NCBI GenBank assembly: GCA_013396755.1 | Contig: VWZF01004054.1 | Location: 1,057,230-1,121,229, forward strand | Length of the DNA: 64,000 nt | Direction: 5' to 3' | Origin: Sclerurus mexicanus | Taxonomy: Eukaryota > Chordata > Aves > Passeriformes > Furnariidae | Shown: piece after piece, positions 21,159 to 34,800 of the stretch | Layout: every line of letters begins with the position of its first letter | How positions within the stretch are numbered: the stretch's first letter is position 1 | Translations under genes and position numbers: made by a program | Notes under the pieces: model-generated | Seen by the model: only the letters and a program-made list of their open reading frames with translations | Database searches by the model: none | What the model was told of the DNA's origin: nothing

Positions 21159-24100
21159 GAGCCCAAAGGCTTCACTGCAGCATCACCAACCCCTGCAGTG
21201 ATGGAGCTCAGGTGGCACGTACCTGCTCCTAGGAGGAGGATCACCCTCTCCTTCCCTCCTGGAAGCCAAACGTACATTTGCACACACTACACGCACACAT
21301 AACCACCTACACTTGCATTTTGAGCCCATTCTTTCTTACTACTAAATCGAAATAAAGCCTGTATCAACCACTCCTGTTCATGTGGTTTGTGCTGCAACAG
21401 CTTTCAGAGCACATCACTGGGCCAAACCCCAAAAGCCACGTTCACCAAGCCTTTGAGCCTTTTTTTCCAGATCTGCCCTTATTAATCCACCTCTACCCCA
21501 TGACACACCCTCATTTGCCTTCTCCCAGATGGGCTGGGTACCCAACTCCTTGTCCAGGTACACTGGAGATAGATGGGGACAGGGTAGGAGCTGGTGACAC
21601 CAGAGGGTACGCTCTGCTAAACGTTGTGTCAAAAGCCTTTGGGTTAAAGGCATAAAGCAGAACCACACAAAAAGATACAAAATATTCACAGCCCATCAGC
21701 CCCCCCAGCCCCCTGCCCCAATGTATTTCATGCTCAGAGGCCATCCAGGGTTTCAGAGCAGTGAGATGTGCAGCTTATTTTAAAGTCCATTTAAAATCCA
21801 GCTGTGATACTGATTGATGTCTGTACCAACCTCTGCTGTGGCACAGCCCTTGGCACCTCCACCACTTCCCGTGGGCACGGGGCTCTCCCCCAGCCCCCCA
21901 GGGTGGGTCACGGCCAGCACTGAGCTACACTGGCCTGGGAGAAGGGAAAGACCTCCTCCTCTTCCTCCTCCACCAGCCAGGGCACAGCTCATGGGCACAG
22001 CAGCTGGAAACAGCTGGAGGAGAAAACAAAGGACAAAAAACCAGATCTGTTAACCCCAAGACAAGCATGAGGAGTGGAAAAGAATCCCAAAGTGGCCCTT
22101 GAGAAGGAATTAAGAGGGGAAAAAAAATGTCAGAGAATGAATAAGAGGGAGAGAGAGGACAGGTGGAAAGGAAAAAGGAACAGGATAAAATGGGCACCAA
22201 GATGTAAAGCCAATTATTTTTGATTCTTTGGCTTAGGGGCTAATTTATTACAGCAGTAAATCATGCTTAGGACAGGTAATCCAGCAGCCAGAGCCTGGAC
22301 ATTATTTAGACAGCGTGATCCTGATATTAGCGCTCAGAAAAGTGGAAAATTTTAAATTGTAACTGCCTACAGGCCAGTCTCACCTTTTACAGTCACCCCT
22401 TCGCTCAGCACGAAGAAATACAGCGCTTTCCCAGAGCCAGGAGCTTCACCTGGAGGCAGAAAGGTTTTGTGGCAAGGGCTGGGTTTCCTCAGCTTAACGT
22501 CCCACATCACCCTCCGGCTCAGGCTGCAGCCTCGAATTCTCCTCTCCCGACCCCTACCTGGTGCCAGGGATGTGCCCACCCACACATTAACCCCGGCAGC
22601 TGCTTGGGCACCCACTAGGGCAGAGATGAAGATGTAAAAATCCCCCCCAAAGTCTCTGTGCTGGCTGGTGCGTGTCCCGCTCACACGGGCGGAGGGGGAG
22701 GCAGGGGTAGGAGAGCTTCAGCCGTGATCTCAGCAGGGGACACTAACTGGATGAACAAACCAGGTGAGGCTGAGCCTCTCATCACACCTCCCCAGCGTGT
22801 CTTGGTTGACAGGGATAAATCTTTATGCTATATAAAGATGGTGTACGTATAGAAAGACACTTTCTAGGGCTTAGAAGAGGTGAGGTGGCTCCTTACAGAC
22901 ACTGGGAAGTGCGGGAGCAGCCCCATGCCCGCATCCCTCCCGGTTCAGTGGGAGAAGCTGCTGGAGCAGCACTTTGTTAAGGTTTCATTCCAATTTCTGG
23001 GCTGCACAGGGATCACACCCTGACACCGCATCCATCCCACGCCCTCCCATCCCTGTTCCAGCCCGGCCTGAGCATCCCACAGCTCCTGCAACATTCCAAG
23101 GCACTGCAGGCGTCCCATTGCTCAGCGCTGAACCGTGCTGGCCCTCAGGGCGGCAAGTGATGTCGGCAGCCTTGAAAAATGATGTCAAAGATGTGAAAAA
23201 CCTGCTTTGCCTGGAGTCATGAGAGCAAATTACGCATTCTCCAGCCCCGTGTAATATGAAATTAAATAACTCCATTGAGCACTGGCATTGCTGTGGATGG
23301 GAGAGGCAGTCTCTCAGCTCTCCCCAGCACAGGCTGAGCCCCTTTGCTCCCGATTTCCCTCCAGTGTCACCTGCTGTGAAATCCACAGTGTGACCCCAAG
23401 GGTATTTCATGAACAGACACCACCACATCCACTCACAGCCGTTCCCAGAGCCCTTCCCTGTGTTTTCCTGCCCTCAAGGCATGAAAAAAATCGGAGACAG
23501 AGATTGCACCAACCCCCCCAACCCATACCAGTCCTCCCTGTGGCACACACTGGTGCTCTGACTCCCCACCAGTATCCTGTTTGCCTAAAGCCACGTCAGG
23601 ATAATTTCTTTGTAGATGGGGATATATTTAAGAAATGTGTTTACTTCTGTCCCGTAAAGGCACAATAAGCTCATCTCCAGACATTGCATTAAAGAAACAC
23701 TGTGATTTTAAAAGTTACTTTGTTCAAAAACTCCTCCAGGCAGAAAAGATAATAAAAAACTAGAAAGGCACTGGTGGTTACGGAGAAAAACAGAACCGTG
23801 CTGTTGTAATTTCACTGCACAGCCTATCCCTAACAGAGCAAAGACACTCGTGGGATAATAAGTTAAAATAACTCGGAGAAAGCCATTAATTTACAACAAT
23901 GGCAAACTGGGGCTGCTGGGGACAGTGGAGGTGCTTTAAAGCACCCTTTGAGTTACAGAGCCCACCAGATGCCACACTGGCACTTGGAAGCCTCAGGTGG
24001 TTTGAAATGCAGCACAGATTGTCTCACGTTTGATCTTCCCCACCCACCTCGATCCATCCTTGTCAGCAGCTGCCAAGAAAACAGGGGACAAGACTTGACT

Positions 24101-24677
24101 GGAGCCTGATTGGGGTTTGGTGGTGTAAAGACACAGGTACATGTGGTCCCAAAACCTGACATTCCTACCTCTTCTGCTGGAAAAATGTGGCTTTAAGCAG
24201 AAGCAGGGCCAACTTCCACCCCAAAACCAATTTGTCTGGTGGAATTCAGCCTGCAGAGCAGAAAGGATATTTGTATTTACGTCCGCTTGAATGCAGGATT
24301 GCACGGACCCGCTCCTTGATTGTTTTTAGCTACAGCTGATGATAATGCAGAGAGAAGGATCAATAAGAAGGGAGGTGGCCTGGCAACCTCCACAAAGTGC
24401 AGAACTTGCAGTGAGCTGTGACAGGGGGAAACCGAGAAACATCATGAAAGTTTTATGCAGCCAGAGCAGCTCTGAGATGATCTGCTCTCTGTGGGCCCCC
24501 GAGGTCCCTGTGCTGGGCTGGCTTTACCTGCAGGTTCCACTTCTCAGGAGGGATTTTGCAGCTGCTGATGGAGTTTGTCAACAGTGACAAACTGCTGGGA
24601 GACCTCAGGGAGCAGAGTCTGATCAGTCACCTCCACACTCTCCTGCGTGGAGAGGTGAATCCTGGACCTTCTCTCCT
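21159..24677. other. Intergenic, no gene recognised
   Basis: Short open frames occur on both strands with no domain and no shared codon pattern. An AT-rich piece around 22195-22370 (ATTATTTTTGATTC, TAATTTATTACAG) might be a small noncoding element. Nothing else is seen. Confidence 0.6.
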
Positions 24678-24862
24678 CTGAGGGTGGGCAGGCACAGGTT
24701 GGGCAGAGAAGCTGTGGCTGCCCCATCCCTGGGAGCATCCAAGGCCAGGTTGGATGGGGCTTGGAGCAACCTGGGCTGGTGGAAGGTGTCCCTGCCCATG
24801 GCAGGGAGTGGAACAAGATGATCTTTAAGGTCCCTTCCAACCCAATCACTGTGTGATTCTAT
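24678..24862 (+). mobile_element. CR1 LINE, 3' fragment, sense
   Basis: It runs from GAGGGTGGGCAGGCACAGGT through AAGGCCAGGTTGGATGGGGC and GATCTTTAAGGTCCCTTCC to GTGTGATTCTATG. A few bases between GGGCAGG and CACAGG are missing compared with the copy at 850-1130. Confidence 0.93.
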
Positions 24863-27800
24863 GGTCTAAATGCATGTCCTGGGCCACCCCAAGCTGCAGG
24901 CAGTGGCCAACCCCAGGCATTGTATGGCCACCACCCTGGACATCACATGGCCATTGCCCTTGTCACAACTCCTCCACCCGAGATGCAGCCTCCAAGTCTG
25001 CCTGACTTGGTATTTCTAGAGAAACCACACATTTCTCCTCAAAGCAAAGAGCAAAAGCATATTCCAGCCTGGAAAAACAAAGCTCCACATCTGCTCTGCT
25101 TCAAGGATCAGGATCTGCTGGGCCCACCATACCCCTTACTTGGCATAGCAATGTAGCTGGGGAGCCAAGGACATTGACTTGGCCCCTTTTCCAGGGAGCC
25201 CCAGCAGGTCCCCAGGGATCTGTTCCCTGACTGAGAGCAACAGGACTTGGCTCCAGCCCCCACAGTGAGATGGTGTCAATTAAAGGTTTTATTAGCACGA
25301 GCTTGTGTGGCAATTGCATTGCTCACAGGTGCCAATAAACCACTCATACCACACCATTAACTGGTCTATATATGCCACATCACTCTTCTGTAAAATACTT
25401 CATAAAGTGTTTTAAATTTTCCTGCCGTGTTTTTTTCCCTTGTACCTCTTGGCCATAAAACTAAGCTGGGTTTAAGAGCCAAGAGCTCAGCTGAACAGGG
25501 CTGGCTGGGAGGGGGGAGCCACCCCACCTTTTCATTGATTCCATGGTCTTAAAAACTTCTTCGCTGTGAAAGCATGAAATGAAGTAAAATTGAGCAATGC
25601 GATCTCCTGTGTAAAATATGCCATCCAAAGTGATCCTGGAATTCCTCCAGAACCTGATCGTGAATGTTTAGACTCAGAGTTTGGGGCTGTTGTTTTGGAG
25701 AGCTTTCAGCTTCGCTGGTTTCACAGAGCAAGGCAGAGGACGCTCTGCAGTACTTGGATTTTAAGTCTATTTTCACTGAAGACTCCAAAGGACTGAGTTG
25801 AACACACAGAAACAGGACAATTCATCCCCAGCAGTGATGGAAATTGTTTACAAAACATCAGGGAAACAGACCATAAAACCCCCCCAAACCCAGCCCAGTG
25901 CCAAGAGCACATGGTCCAAGTCCTCAATGGGCACTTAATTTTTGGAGAATCTACAAATAGAAAACCCAAAACCCAGCTCAAATCCAGTCACAGCAAATCT
26001 GGCTTGTTCCTGGGGGCTGATGAAGGGATTAACGTTAGGACAAAACACATTCACTTTAGTACAAGCTTCTGCCAGGATGGTTTTCTGCTGACACAGGAAA
26101 AGATTAGTATGTGGGCACTCCTAAACCTCTAGGAAAAGGGAAACTGCACAGGGCTGGCAATGAGAACAGACCTTTTCCAAAGGTCCAGTTTTAAAACACT
26201 TCCTTTTGCTAACCTTGCACTACCACTCCTAGTGTGTTGCTTTAACTGTTCTTTCCCTCCCTCCCCTTTTTTAATTTTCCTTTTTTTCCCTTTTGTCCCT
26301 TCAGAAACTGACACAGTTGAGAGAGCAGAGAAATTAAACTGTGCCGGATTGCCTCCTGCATTGATAGACTTGGATTCTTATTCACAGAGAGGCTTATAAA
26401 AAGCAATATATATATATATATATATAAATCACTGGGATCTCTCTTTGCTCAGAAATCTGTATTCCATTAACTCCAGAATAAGGCACAAAGCAAACCAAAA
26501 GAAAGAGGAACTCACCCCAGTGGGTGGCTGGGAAACAGAGGCAGAGCCCATTAGCATACTCAGTGTGCACAGAGGGCTTGGGCTCGTACCAAGTGATCCT
26601 GGTGGAAGAAACAGCCAATCCCTCCTCGGAGCTGCAGTAAAAGCCACTGCCGAGAGGGTCTGCCTGGATTTGGGAGCAGAGATAAGACAGAGCCAAATGC
26701 CACACGAGCACCACACTTGTAAAAATCAGAGTGGAGAGAACCCTGACAGCAAACCAGCGTGCACACACATCTGGAGGAGAGCTGGGAGGGAAGAAAGCCA
26801 CAATAATCCCATCATCAGCAACGAAAAGTTCGGTTCTGTCCCTCAGAGGGCAAAAAACAGAGCCAGGTCCATTTCCAGCTGGCTCTGGGGCTGGAGAGCC
26901 CAGGAGGGGCTGCGGGAGCACCCCCAGGCACAGCCTGACAAACCCTGTGCCATGGCAATTACCCACCGAGCTGGCACAGCCCTGAGAGCGACCGGGCATC
27001 GCGCCCAGCCACGGGCACGTGGCTCCGCAGGGATGGGGAGCTGTGGCTCTGCAGCTCCCCGGGACATGGCACGAGCGGCGTGAGAAACCCATCACTCCCG
27101 GGAGGCCTCTTGGCAAAGCTGCCTGGATGCCCCCCCTCATTGCCCCCAGCAACCAGAGCCTGCCATCCCTGGATGCTGAGCCTTCCCAGCTGGATGAACA
27201 CGACCAGAAAATACAGGAGGGCAGGCGGTGGAGCAGGATAAGCGCTGATGGGTTTGTCAGCCTGCCCGAGTGCCTGTGGCACCACAGCCCCCCGTGCCCC
27301 CCACCTCTCCCCACCTGGCAGCTCCAGTTGGTACAAGCATTGGCACAGGGGAGGGCAGTGTTTATCTCAGCATCGCCAGGGCTCTGGGCATGGCCAGTGG
27401 GGAGTCACAGGTTCACCTGCTGCAGCAGCAGATGGGACCCCAACCATGGCCCCAGTCAGGTCTTGGTCCCCCCACACCACACCAGCGACCAACCAACACC
27501 TGCCATACGAACGCTCCTGATTTTCTCCATGTGGTGCCCTCCGGTGACAGCGTCACTTCTCCCACACCAACACTAATGACAGACTGTCTCCCATGGATTT
27601 GTGTCTTAGGGCAAGCTGTAAGACCTCGCTGAAACATTTCCTGCAGTGGGGACGTTCATAAATGCCTTTCCTACATGGAAATGTCGGGATCTAATGAACA
27701 GCTGAGAGTCAGGCTGCTCTTTCTTCAGCTCAGGCAGGGATGTTAGACCTTGCTGCAGCCTGGCGCTTCCACAAGCATGGATGGGGTAACAGGATACAGG

Positions 27801-27985
27801 ATGTTTTCAGGCACAGAGCAGAAGAAGGAGGCTGCAGCAGCAGTGAGAGGGGAGAAGAGGGAGATACAAGGCTGTGAGAGAGCAGCATGGGGGACCCTCA
27901 GTGTCTGTGCTGGCTTCTAGTTTTAAAAAACTTTAAAGCTAAGGCCAGGTACCATTTTGCAGAAGTGCAAAAGTGAGTTGTTCAT
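24863..27985. other. Intergenic, no gene recognised; contains an (AT)n run and long chance ORFs
   Basis: GC-rich DNA at about 26700-27500 leaves long open frames on both strands (minus 26394-27314; plus 26445-27083 and 27019-27576) that overlap one another without domains. The minus frame ends by translating the (AT)n run. No promoter, splice pattern or repeat supports any of them. Confidence 0.6.
26406..26426. repeat. (AT)n microsatellite
   Basis: About 21 bases of pure alternating AT. Confidence 0.95.
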
Positions 27986-28157
27986 AAGCATTAATTGCCC
28001 AGAGAAGCTGTGGCTGCCCCATCCCTGGAAGTGTCCAAGGCCAGGTGGGACAGAGCATGGACCAACTTGGGCTAGTGGAACGTATCCCTGCCCATGGCAG
28101 TGGGGTTGGAATGAGGTGATCTTCAAGGTCCCTTCCAACTCAAACAATTCTGTGATT
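27986..28157 (+). mobile_element. CR1 LINE, 3' fragment, sense
   Basis: It contains TTGCCCAGAGAAGCTGTGGC, GTCCAAGGCCAGGTGGGACA, GGTCCCTTCCAACTC and ends ATTCTGTGATTA. It is more diverged than the copy at 24678-24862. Confidence 0.9.
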
Positions 28158-28599
28158 AATGAAAATATATTTGGGACATCTTCGTTCAAACTGGGCTGAA
28201 ATCCAGCAAAGCAATTAAGATGTGTGTACCTACACATAGAGACTAATCACATCTCCTGCTTCTGACAACATCTGCCTGTAAAAGATACTTTAAAAGAGAA
28301 TATTCCCCAGGGTACTGCAGAGCACACCTTCCCTCCTCACAAACTCCCTTCACGAGCAAGGCTCACAGCAGTTTCACAGAGTTCTGCACAGGGATGAGTT
28401 GCACCAGAAGAGAAAGGAGGAAGGAAATACTCCAAACCCCAGAAGGGCTCCCTCAGCCCCAGCAGCTCCTGTGGGAGCCCTGTCAGAGACCAGCCAGAAA
28501 GCGAGACCATCACACAAGCCAAGTGGCACAGTTTCCACAGGTCCACACAGGCAGAGGTGATTATGTGATGTATGCACGGACCCTTCCAGCTGGAAGGTA

Positions 28600-28880
28600 T
28601 TTTAAACACACAGGAAATAATGTCGGAATCATAGGACCACAATCTTTAAATTATATTCAAAAAAGATGCTCAAAGCATCTATCATTGAATTATGAACAGC
28701 TTTGGCAGCTTTATTGATGATGTTGAATCTGGTTGACAGATGCATTTACACTGCATAAGCATTTGAGATGCAAGAGTAATTGCTTATTAGTCTTGTTGTG
28801 AGGCAAAACACCAGATTGAAATAAATAGGAGCTCATGAACACAGAATTTTGCTGCCTCTTTGATTATTTTTTCAAGCTAA
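28600..28880. promoter_or_regulatory. Candidate conserved noncoding element
   Basis: An AT-rich block with AATTATGAACAG, TTTATTGATGATG, GTAATTGCTTATTAG and TTTGATTATTTTTTC, of the homeodomain/SOX/TALE type common in vertebrate enhancers. It contrasts with GC-richer repeat-bearing flanks. Conservation is not tested. Confidence 0.3.
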
Positions 28881-29714
28881 CCATCTGCTAAGCATCTGGG
28901 ATTCTTAGAATCCAAGTTCCGTACCCCACACAGGTGGGAATTAAAAAATACAAATAGAAAGAGCTTAGGAACCCAAACAAACTATAATATGAAATTGTCC
29001 AAAATGACTAGGGAGGTTCTTTCCCAGCTTGCATACAAATGTAGGGAGTTTGGTTCTTACAGGCTGCACGGAGCAGACGCACAGCCAGGGGACTCTGTCC
29101 ACTTTGTGGTGCTCTTTAACACGTGCCAAAGCCAAAAAATGGTCTGTAGTGTACCCCGAGAAGATGAGGGGGCTGCAGAGAAGCAGCAGAGCAGGGTGTT
29201 CATCACAGGGGTCTTCTGCACAAATGAGACATAACAGGACAATCCAGGTTCCCCTGAGGGCTCCAGAAAGGCTTCCAGGAGTCCCCAGGGCTTTGCCTGC
29301 AAGACTTTTGGTGACAGTGGAAGACTTCAGGTTATTTCTCTGACCCTTGCTAATATGTTTTTAAACTTCAATCAAATTATAAAGGAAATACAAACGTGGA
29401 AAGGAAGAAAAAACAAACATAGGAAAGAGAGAGAAAAACAACCAGGAGAGAGAAACAAACACAGGAAAAAGAACTGCCAGCAGTGAGGGAGAGGCTCTGG
29501 TGAGCCCTCAGCCCCTTTCCTGGTGGTTCCTCTCCTCTGCCCGGGAGTGCTGGGTGCCCACACGTCATCCATCAGGATGGGCATCCAGCTTCTTACACCC
29601 CCTGCTCACCCCTGCTCCTCACAGATCCCCCGTCCTTGTCCCTGTGGAGGTCCATGCCAGCACAGCCACCAGCGGGGGACAAGGACAAACCTCCAGCAGG
29701 ACAAAGCCAGGAGC

Positions 29715-30375
29715 CAGAATGAGGTTTGCTGCGCCGTTTATTGCAGCCTGTGGGATGGCAGCTCTGATAAGAACATAAAACTGATATTTGAGTTTTCCCC
29801 AGCTGCCATTGCACTTGATGCTGAGAACATGAGTTCATAAAAACAGCCAGTTAAATAACTGTCAAACTCAGGCAAATACCCATAAAGCAAATGTTCATTT
29901 AAAAAAAGCAAATTAGACATGCATTTTTCTCCATGAAAAAGGGTAATTAGAGAAGCTTTATAACTAATATTTGTTTTTGCTTCTAAAACATTAAGAATCT
30001 TTCCTAAACACAGCACAGTGGAGGGATTCAATTAATCTCTGAACACACACGTTCAGGTGTTCAAAAAGGAAAAAAAGAAGAAAGAATGATTTGTGCATCA
30101 CAATCTGTCATCTCCAAAAAGCTGTAAACAGTATCTTAGAGAGCAGAGTTTGTGTGACAAATTTGAGATTAGACGGATTCTGATCTAAAAATTAACTTGC
30201 TTATCAGAGAAATAATATTAGAGTAAAATAAATTAGAATCTCTACTGAAGACTCTAAAAGTAATTTTTAAAATTAATTAGAATCAAAAAGATGGATCTCA
30301 AAGGATAGGACAACTCTAATTTAGACAGACGGTAATTAATTCCTTATTTCAGAAATTCATTAACAGGCTGTAAGA
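29715..30375. promoter_or_regulatory. Candidate conserved noncoding element
   Basis: About 660 bp of AT-rich DNA between GC-rich flanks, with GTTTATTGCAGCC, GGGTAATTAGAG, CTAATTTAGACAG and GGTAATTAATTCC. The string AATTAGAATC occurs twice, at 30231-30240 and 30275-30284, 44 bp apart. Enhancer-like by composition only. Confidence 0.35.
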
Positions 30376-31389
30376 GCAAATCATTCCTTTGCTGGAGTTA
30401 AGCTCCAGAGGGAAAGATTCATCTGGAAAGGGGATGTGGGACCTCCCTTGCTGGTGGGCAGGAGAGCAGGGGGAGCCTCATGGGCAGCAGGTCTGGCCAA
30501 CGTGGGGTCACAGCGATTTATTTTGGGTGAGCAGGGGTTGGATGAAGAGCTGCTCATGCTCTGGGGGGTCGTGAGGGGGCTGCAAGCACAGAGGATTAGA
30601 CCCTGCAAGGGTCTGTGGGTGGGGGAAATAAATAAACCACAAAATATTGCTCTTATCTGCTGTGAAAAGCAGCACGATGTGCTCCCTCTCGCCCTGGCTT
30701 GGTTGGGGCAGCAGCTTCCCCACCTTGTCTCACCTTCACCAAACCCCAACAAAGCAGCACAAACCCATCACCTGTGCCCAGGCCCCGGTGTGGAGGCAAA
30801 ACCCTACAGGTTTGGGGAATTTCACCATGAAACTCCATCATGAGGCAACAAGGAACCGAGCTCAGAGCAAGCGTTTTTCCATCTCTCTCTTCTCCCGCCT
30901 CCAGCCAGTAAACACATTTCACAGCTCTAAAGGCACCAACCAACCCCACCACTTCCCAGAGCAATATCCACGAGCAAACAGACTCGTGCACCTCGGCAGA
31001 TGCAGGGTGTGAGTTCCCACCGCCAGTAAAGGGATGCTCTGGCAGCCCGCTGTGGTGCCAACCCCCCCGGGGCGATCCCACTCTGCCACTCCACATCCTT
31101 TGGAGAGGCCAAAGTGTCCGTGCCAGCACACCCGGCTGGCAGCTGGATCCCTTCGATAAGGGGCTCAGCTTGGAGCGTGTCCTCGGAGCTGGAGGGCTCA
31201 TCAAGGGGAGGATGAGCAACGCAGGAATCCGCTGCCCGTACCCAACTGGAGAGAAGCCCAAACCTAAATCCTTATCTGAGAAGAGCTGAGCTCTGGATCT
31301 GGATCCGAGGAGCATCCTGCTGGCCTTCCCATCTGCGAGAGGCTGTCCCAGCCCCTGAGCTGAGCGAGGAGGGAGGGAGGGAGAGAGCC
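30376..31389. other. Intergenic, no gene recognised
   Basis: GC-richer DNA with chance ORFs, the longest being minus 30653-31483 (276 codons, no domain). Confidence 0.6.
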
Positions 31390-31859
31390 ATGAACATGGA
31401 TTTATTCCAGGGGGCTGAGGACTGCCACATGCCGCATGGCAGCGGTGGTCCTGGGCTCTGCTGGCTTCTTGGCCCTGCTGCAACGGAGAGGATTAAGGGG
31501 ACGTTTCTGCAGGGAAGAAGCCTGGTGACCCGCGCAGAGGATGGGCAGACGGCTCCCAGCTCTTCATCCACACACCGGGGAAAGGAGGCAGAAACACAAC
31601 AAGGATTAGCTGGCGCTGGCTGCAAACCAACCTCTCTGCACCTCAACCCGTGGTCCCCAGGTCCTGAAGGGGAAAGCAGCTTCCAGAGAGGAGGACAGGT
31701 CACCTGGCAGCAGGACTTCACCATCTGGGACCGAGAAGGAGCCACACAGCAGGATACACAGAGCAAAGGAAGCTCAGCACAACTCCCATATTTTGCTGAC
31801 AAGGCTCCCCCTCACCACAGCGCTTTTCAGCCCAGTTTTATTTCACAGCGACTGCAAAG
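31390..31859 (+). other. Open frame running into a consensus 5' splice site
   Basis: An ATG in fair context (GAGCCATGA) at 31390 opens 157 codons that end where CAAAG|GTAAGTG (GT at 31860-31861) forms a near-perfect donor. It could be an exon of an unannotated transcript, more likely noncoding; the peptide shows no domain. No partner acceptor or promoter is identified. Confidence 0.15.
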
Positions 31860-31861
31860 GT

Positions 31862-34800
31862 AAGTGTCTGCAGTTCCTTTTTCCTAAGTCACACGTCACC
31901 CTAAAGCGGCTTTGTTGGAAAAGGCAAGTTGCTCTGGGTTGCAGAGCGCTCAGCTCTGAGCCCTGCACCCCAGGGGCTCCAGGAAATAAAGACAATTAGT
32001 TGCTACCTCTGAAAAATTAATTTAAGTGACAGACTGAGAAGCTGCCAAAAACTAACAAGCATGTGAAAACTGACTTAAAAAAAAAATAAATTATAGCAGT
32101 CTGCCTATTTTTCTTTCTTTTTTTTTTTCCTTTCAGAGACCACCATTGCTACCTTGAAAGTCCTTACTCAAAGTAGAAAAAAGAGAAAAAAACAACAACA
32201 AAACTAGCTGATTAAAAAAGGACAGTAAGGAAAAGATCTCTTTTCTCCCACAGTTTTTCCTCTGAAGTTTCCTGGGATGTTTTAGCTGTGGGCAATCACA
32301 CTGGCACAGACTGGTGAGGGTGTGAAAGTGATACCAAGCACCAAAACAGGGAAGTTTTGGGGACAAGTGGCACCACTCCACATGCACAGCGCTTGGTGTT
32401 TGAAGCAAGGTCTGCGTGCTGGGTAGCTCCTTTTCCTTTCTCCCAGGTTAAAAAAGTCAAATTATCTTCCTCACGAGCCTTGTGTTTGTGTCTTCAGAGA
32501 GCCAGACCTGCAGGAACTGCACTGCACACGGATAAATCACCACGGCAAGGCAGGAGCTTTGCTGCTGCTGCTACCTGGGTCCTCCCACGGCTCCTGGAGG
32601 CAGAGGAGACCCACAGAACGCGCTCCAGAGGTGGATGGAGCGGCAGCTGTGACCCCCTGGGGGAGGTTTACAGCAGAACCAAGGGAGGAATCGGATACCT
32701 CTGGTGAAGGGGAGCCAGTGCCAGAGGTGTCCAGAACATCCTGTGCCACCGACACAGTGCAGGTGCTGGCTGGCGTCACCCCTCTGCCACAGCAGCTGCA
32801 GCAGAGCCGTCTGTATCCAAAATACGCCTCCAGCTGCAGAAGGGGTGTATTTTAAACAAGATCTGTGCCACAGATGTAACGTTTCAATACTGTTAACCTC
32901 TCCTGACGCCCACCCAGCCCTGCAGAATCTCAGCGTCGGATGAACCGAGCAGTGTCAGGGCCTGCCATGGCACTCTCCTCCTCTTCCTCCTCCTCCCACC
33001 AGCTTTGCCACTCCGTTTTCCTCCCAGCCAGCACTAGAAGGTGGTGGCGTAGGCAGCTGCCTTCGCACCTCAGTGAATCAAACGTTCTGCCTGATGCTGC
33101 ATTGTCTCTTTCATTGACTGTGTGAAATTGTTTGGTTTCTGTCATTAGAACCCAAGGATATTAAATTTACATCAACCCAACAACGAGAGCACGGCTAAAG
33201 AAATGAAATGTTGCCTCCAGAGAGAGAAGGGAACAGACATTCATGTGAATGTACAGTGTGGGTCTGGGGTTCCTCATCACCACCTTCCACGCTGGCCACA
33301 AACAGCTCCGTTTTCCCGTGGAGAATTGACCTGGAGGTCTGGACAGAGCAGGAGGGGGCAGAGGGGATGGTGGTGGAGATGTCTCTTATCTCAAGTATCT
33401 TTCAAGCCTTTGAGCCCTGAGACCCAAGTCCCCCAGCGAGCTCCACACCACATCCAGGGTGACCAAAGGCTGAACTCTGCCCTTCATTCCCTTTGCTACC
33501 ACTGTGACTCCCTGGCTGCTTCCCCATCCACAGCCTGAGAGGAGACAGCTGTCCAAGCACAAGGAGCTGTAGGTAGTTGGTCCCTCTCCACCACGGCCAT
33601 ATCAAGAGTCCCTCTGGTCCCTTCACAAATCCCCAGGTAGCTCCTTAGCTGCCTCCTAATCATCAGGAGGCCTCTGCATCCCTGTATTGACACCAGAAAG
33701 AATTTCCACTACAGTGTAAGCTCCTTATCTCACCAAAGGATGTGCTCACTGTCTCTTATCCCATTACCAAACACGAGGAATTTCCATTCTTCCACCTGCC
33801 ACAAAGACTCGGGGTGGGTTGTTTTTGGTGTGCTTACAGCTTTGTTACCCAAATATCCCCCTCCCACCCACCTTTCCCCAGTTGTTGATAAACACGAAAA
33901 TCCATTCCCCTCCTAGCAAGGGGAGCAGGGGATCCTTTATCCTCCCCTGATAAACAGTAATAAGCTTCTTATCCTCTTACCAAAAACCGAGAGCGTTGCA
34001 AATCCTGTATCAGACACACTAGGGTTAGGGTTGTTTGCATTACGTGAAGGGATTTTGTAAAGTGGCAAATAAAAGGCATATCATTTTGTTCTTTTATCTG
34101 AAGCTTCCTTCTAGGAGGGAAGGCAGAGCTGTTTAGAAGTACATTTAATTGGGTATTATTCAGTATCAGGTTGAGGCAAGTTCTCCTGTCTCCCACTAAG
34201 AGCTTCTGCACTAATTTGTTCCTACTTGTGGATGAAAGGTCATTGTGCTGACTAGGAAGTTAAGTAAACAAAATTAGCATCTGATTTAAGAGACTTCTTA
34301 TTCCCTCTGGTGTAAATTAGTGTAAAAATTAGCAAGACTTTCTGTTGCTTCTGTTTTCTGCATTTGAAATGCATCACTTCTCTGAGTTTAATGGTGTGGA
34401 GGCTTATTATTTCCTTATTTATGGAAGTACACACAGATGGGTGGTGAGATGGAAGGGACCATCAGTATCAGCAATGAAAGTCATTCAAGGTCAGCAAAAG
34501 CAGAAGAGCTCCCAGCAGCACTGAGACCTGGCCACTGAAGGGGTCACAACTCCATACTCAGAGATGGGAAAACATTTTAGAAAAGCAACATGGGCTTTAT
34601 TTGTGAAATTCAGCACCACACAACTACGCAGGGCCAAGCAAACCCATCTTTACTACAGAGCAGACAGGGACCTTCACTCAAAGGTTTATTATTTTTTTTA
34701 AAATTGAAATAAAAACTAGTCTCCCAAGGGTTATCACATTCAAATCACTGAGAACTTTGTAGAGATTAGACGAAAAACCCAGCCACTGCTTGGGCTTGAG

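Noticed and set aside
26394..27314. 306-codon minus-strand ORF, with a 212-codon plus-strand ORF opposite
   Set aside because: The region is GC-rich and stop-poor on both strands. The ORF has no domain, switches character along its length and ends by translating the (AT)n run.
30653..31483. 276-codon minus-strand ORF
   Set aside because: GC-rich DNA with overlapping open frames on the other strand, no recognisable domain and no splice or promoter support.
34019..34033. Interstitial telomere repeat (TAGGGTTAGGGTT)
   Set aside because: Only about two copies, well within chance.
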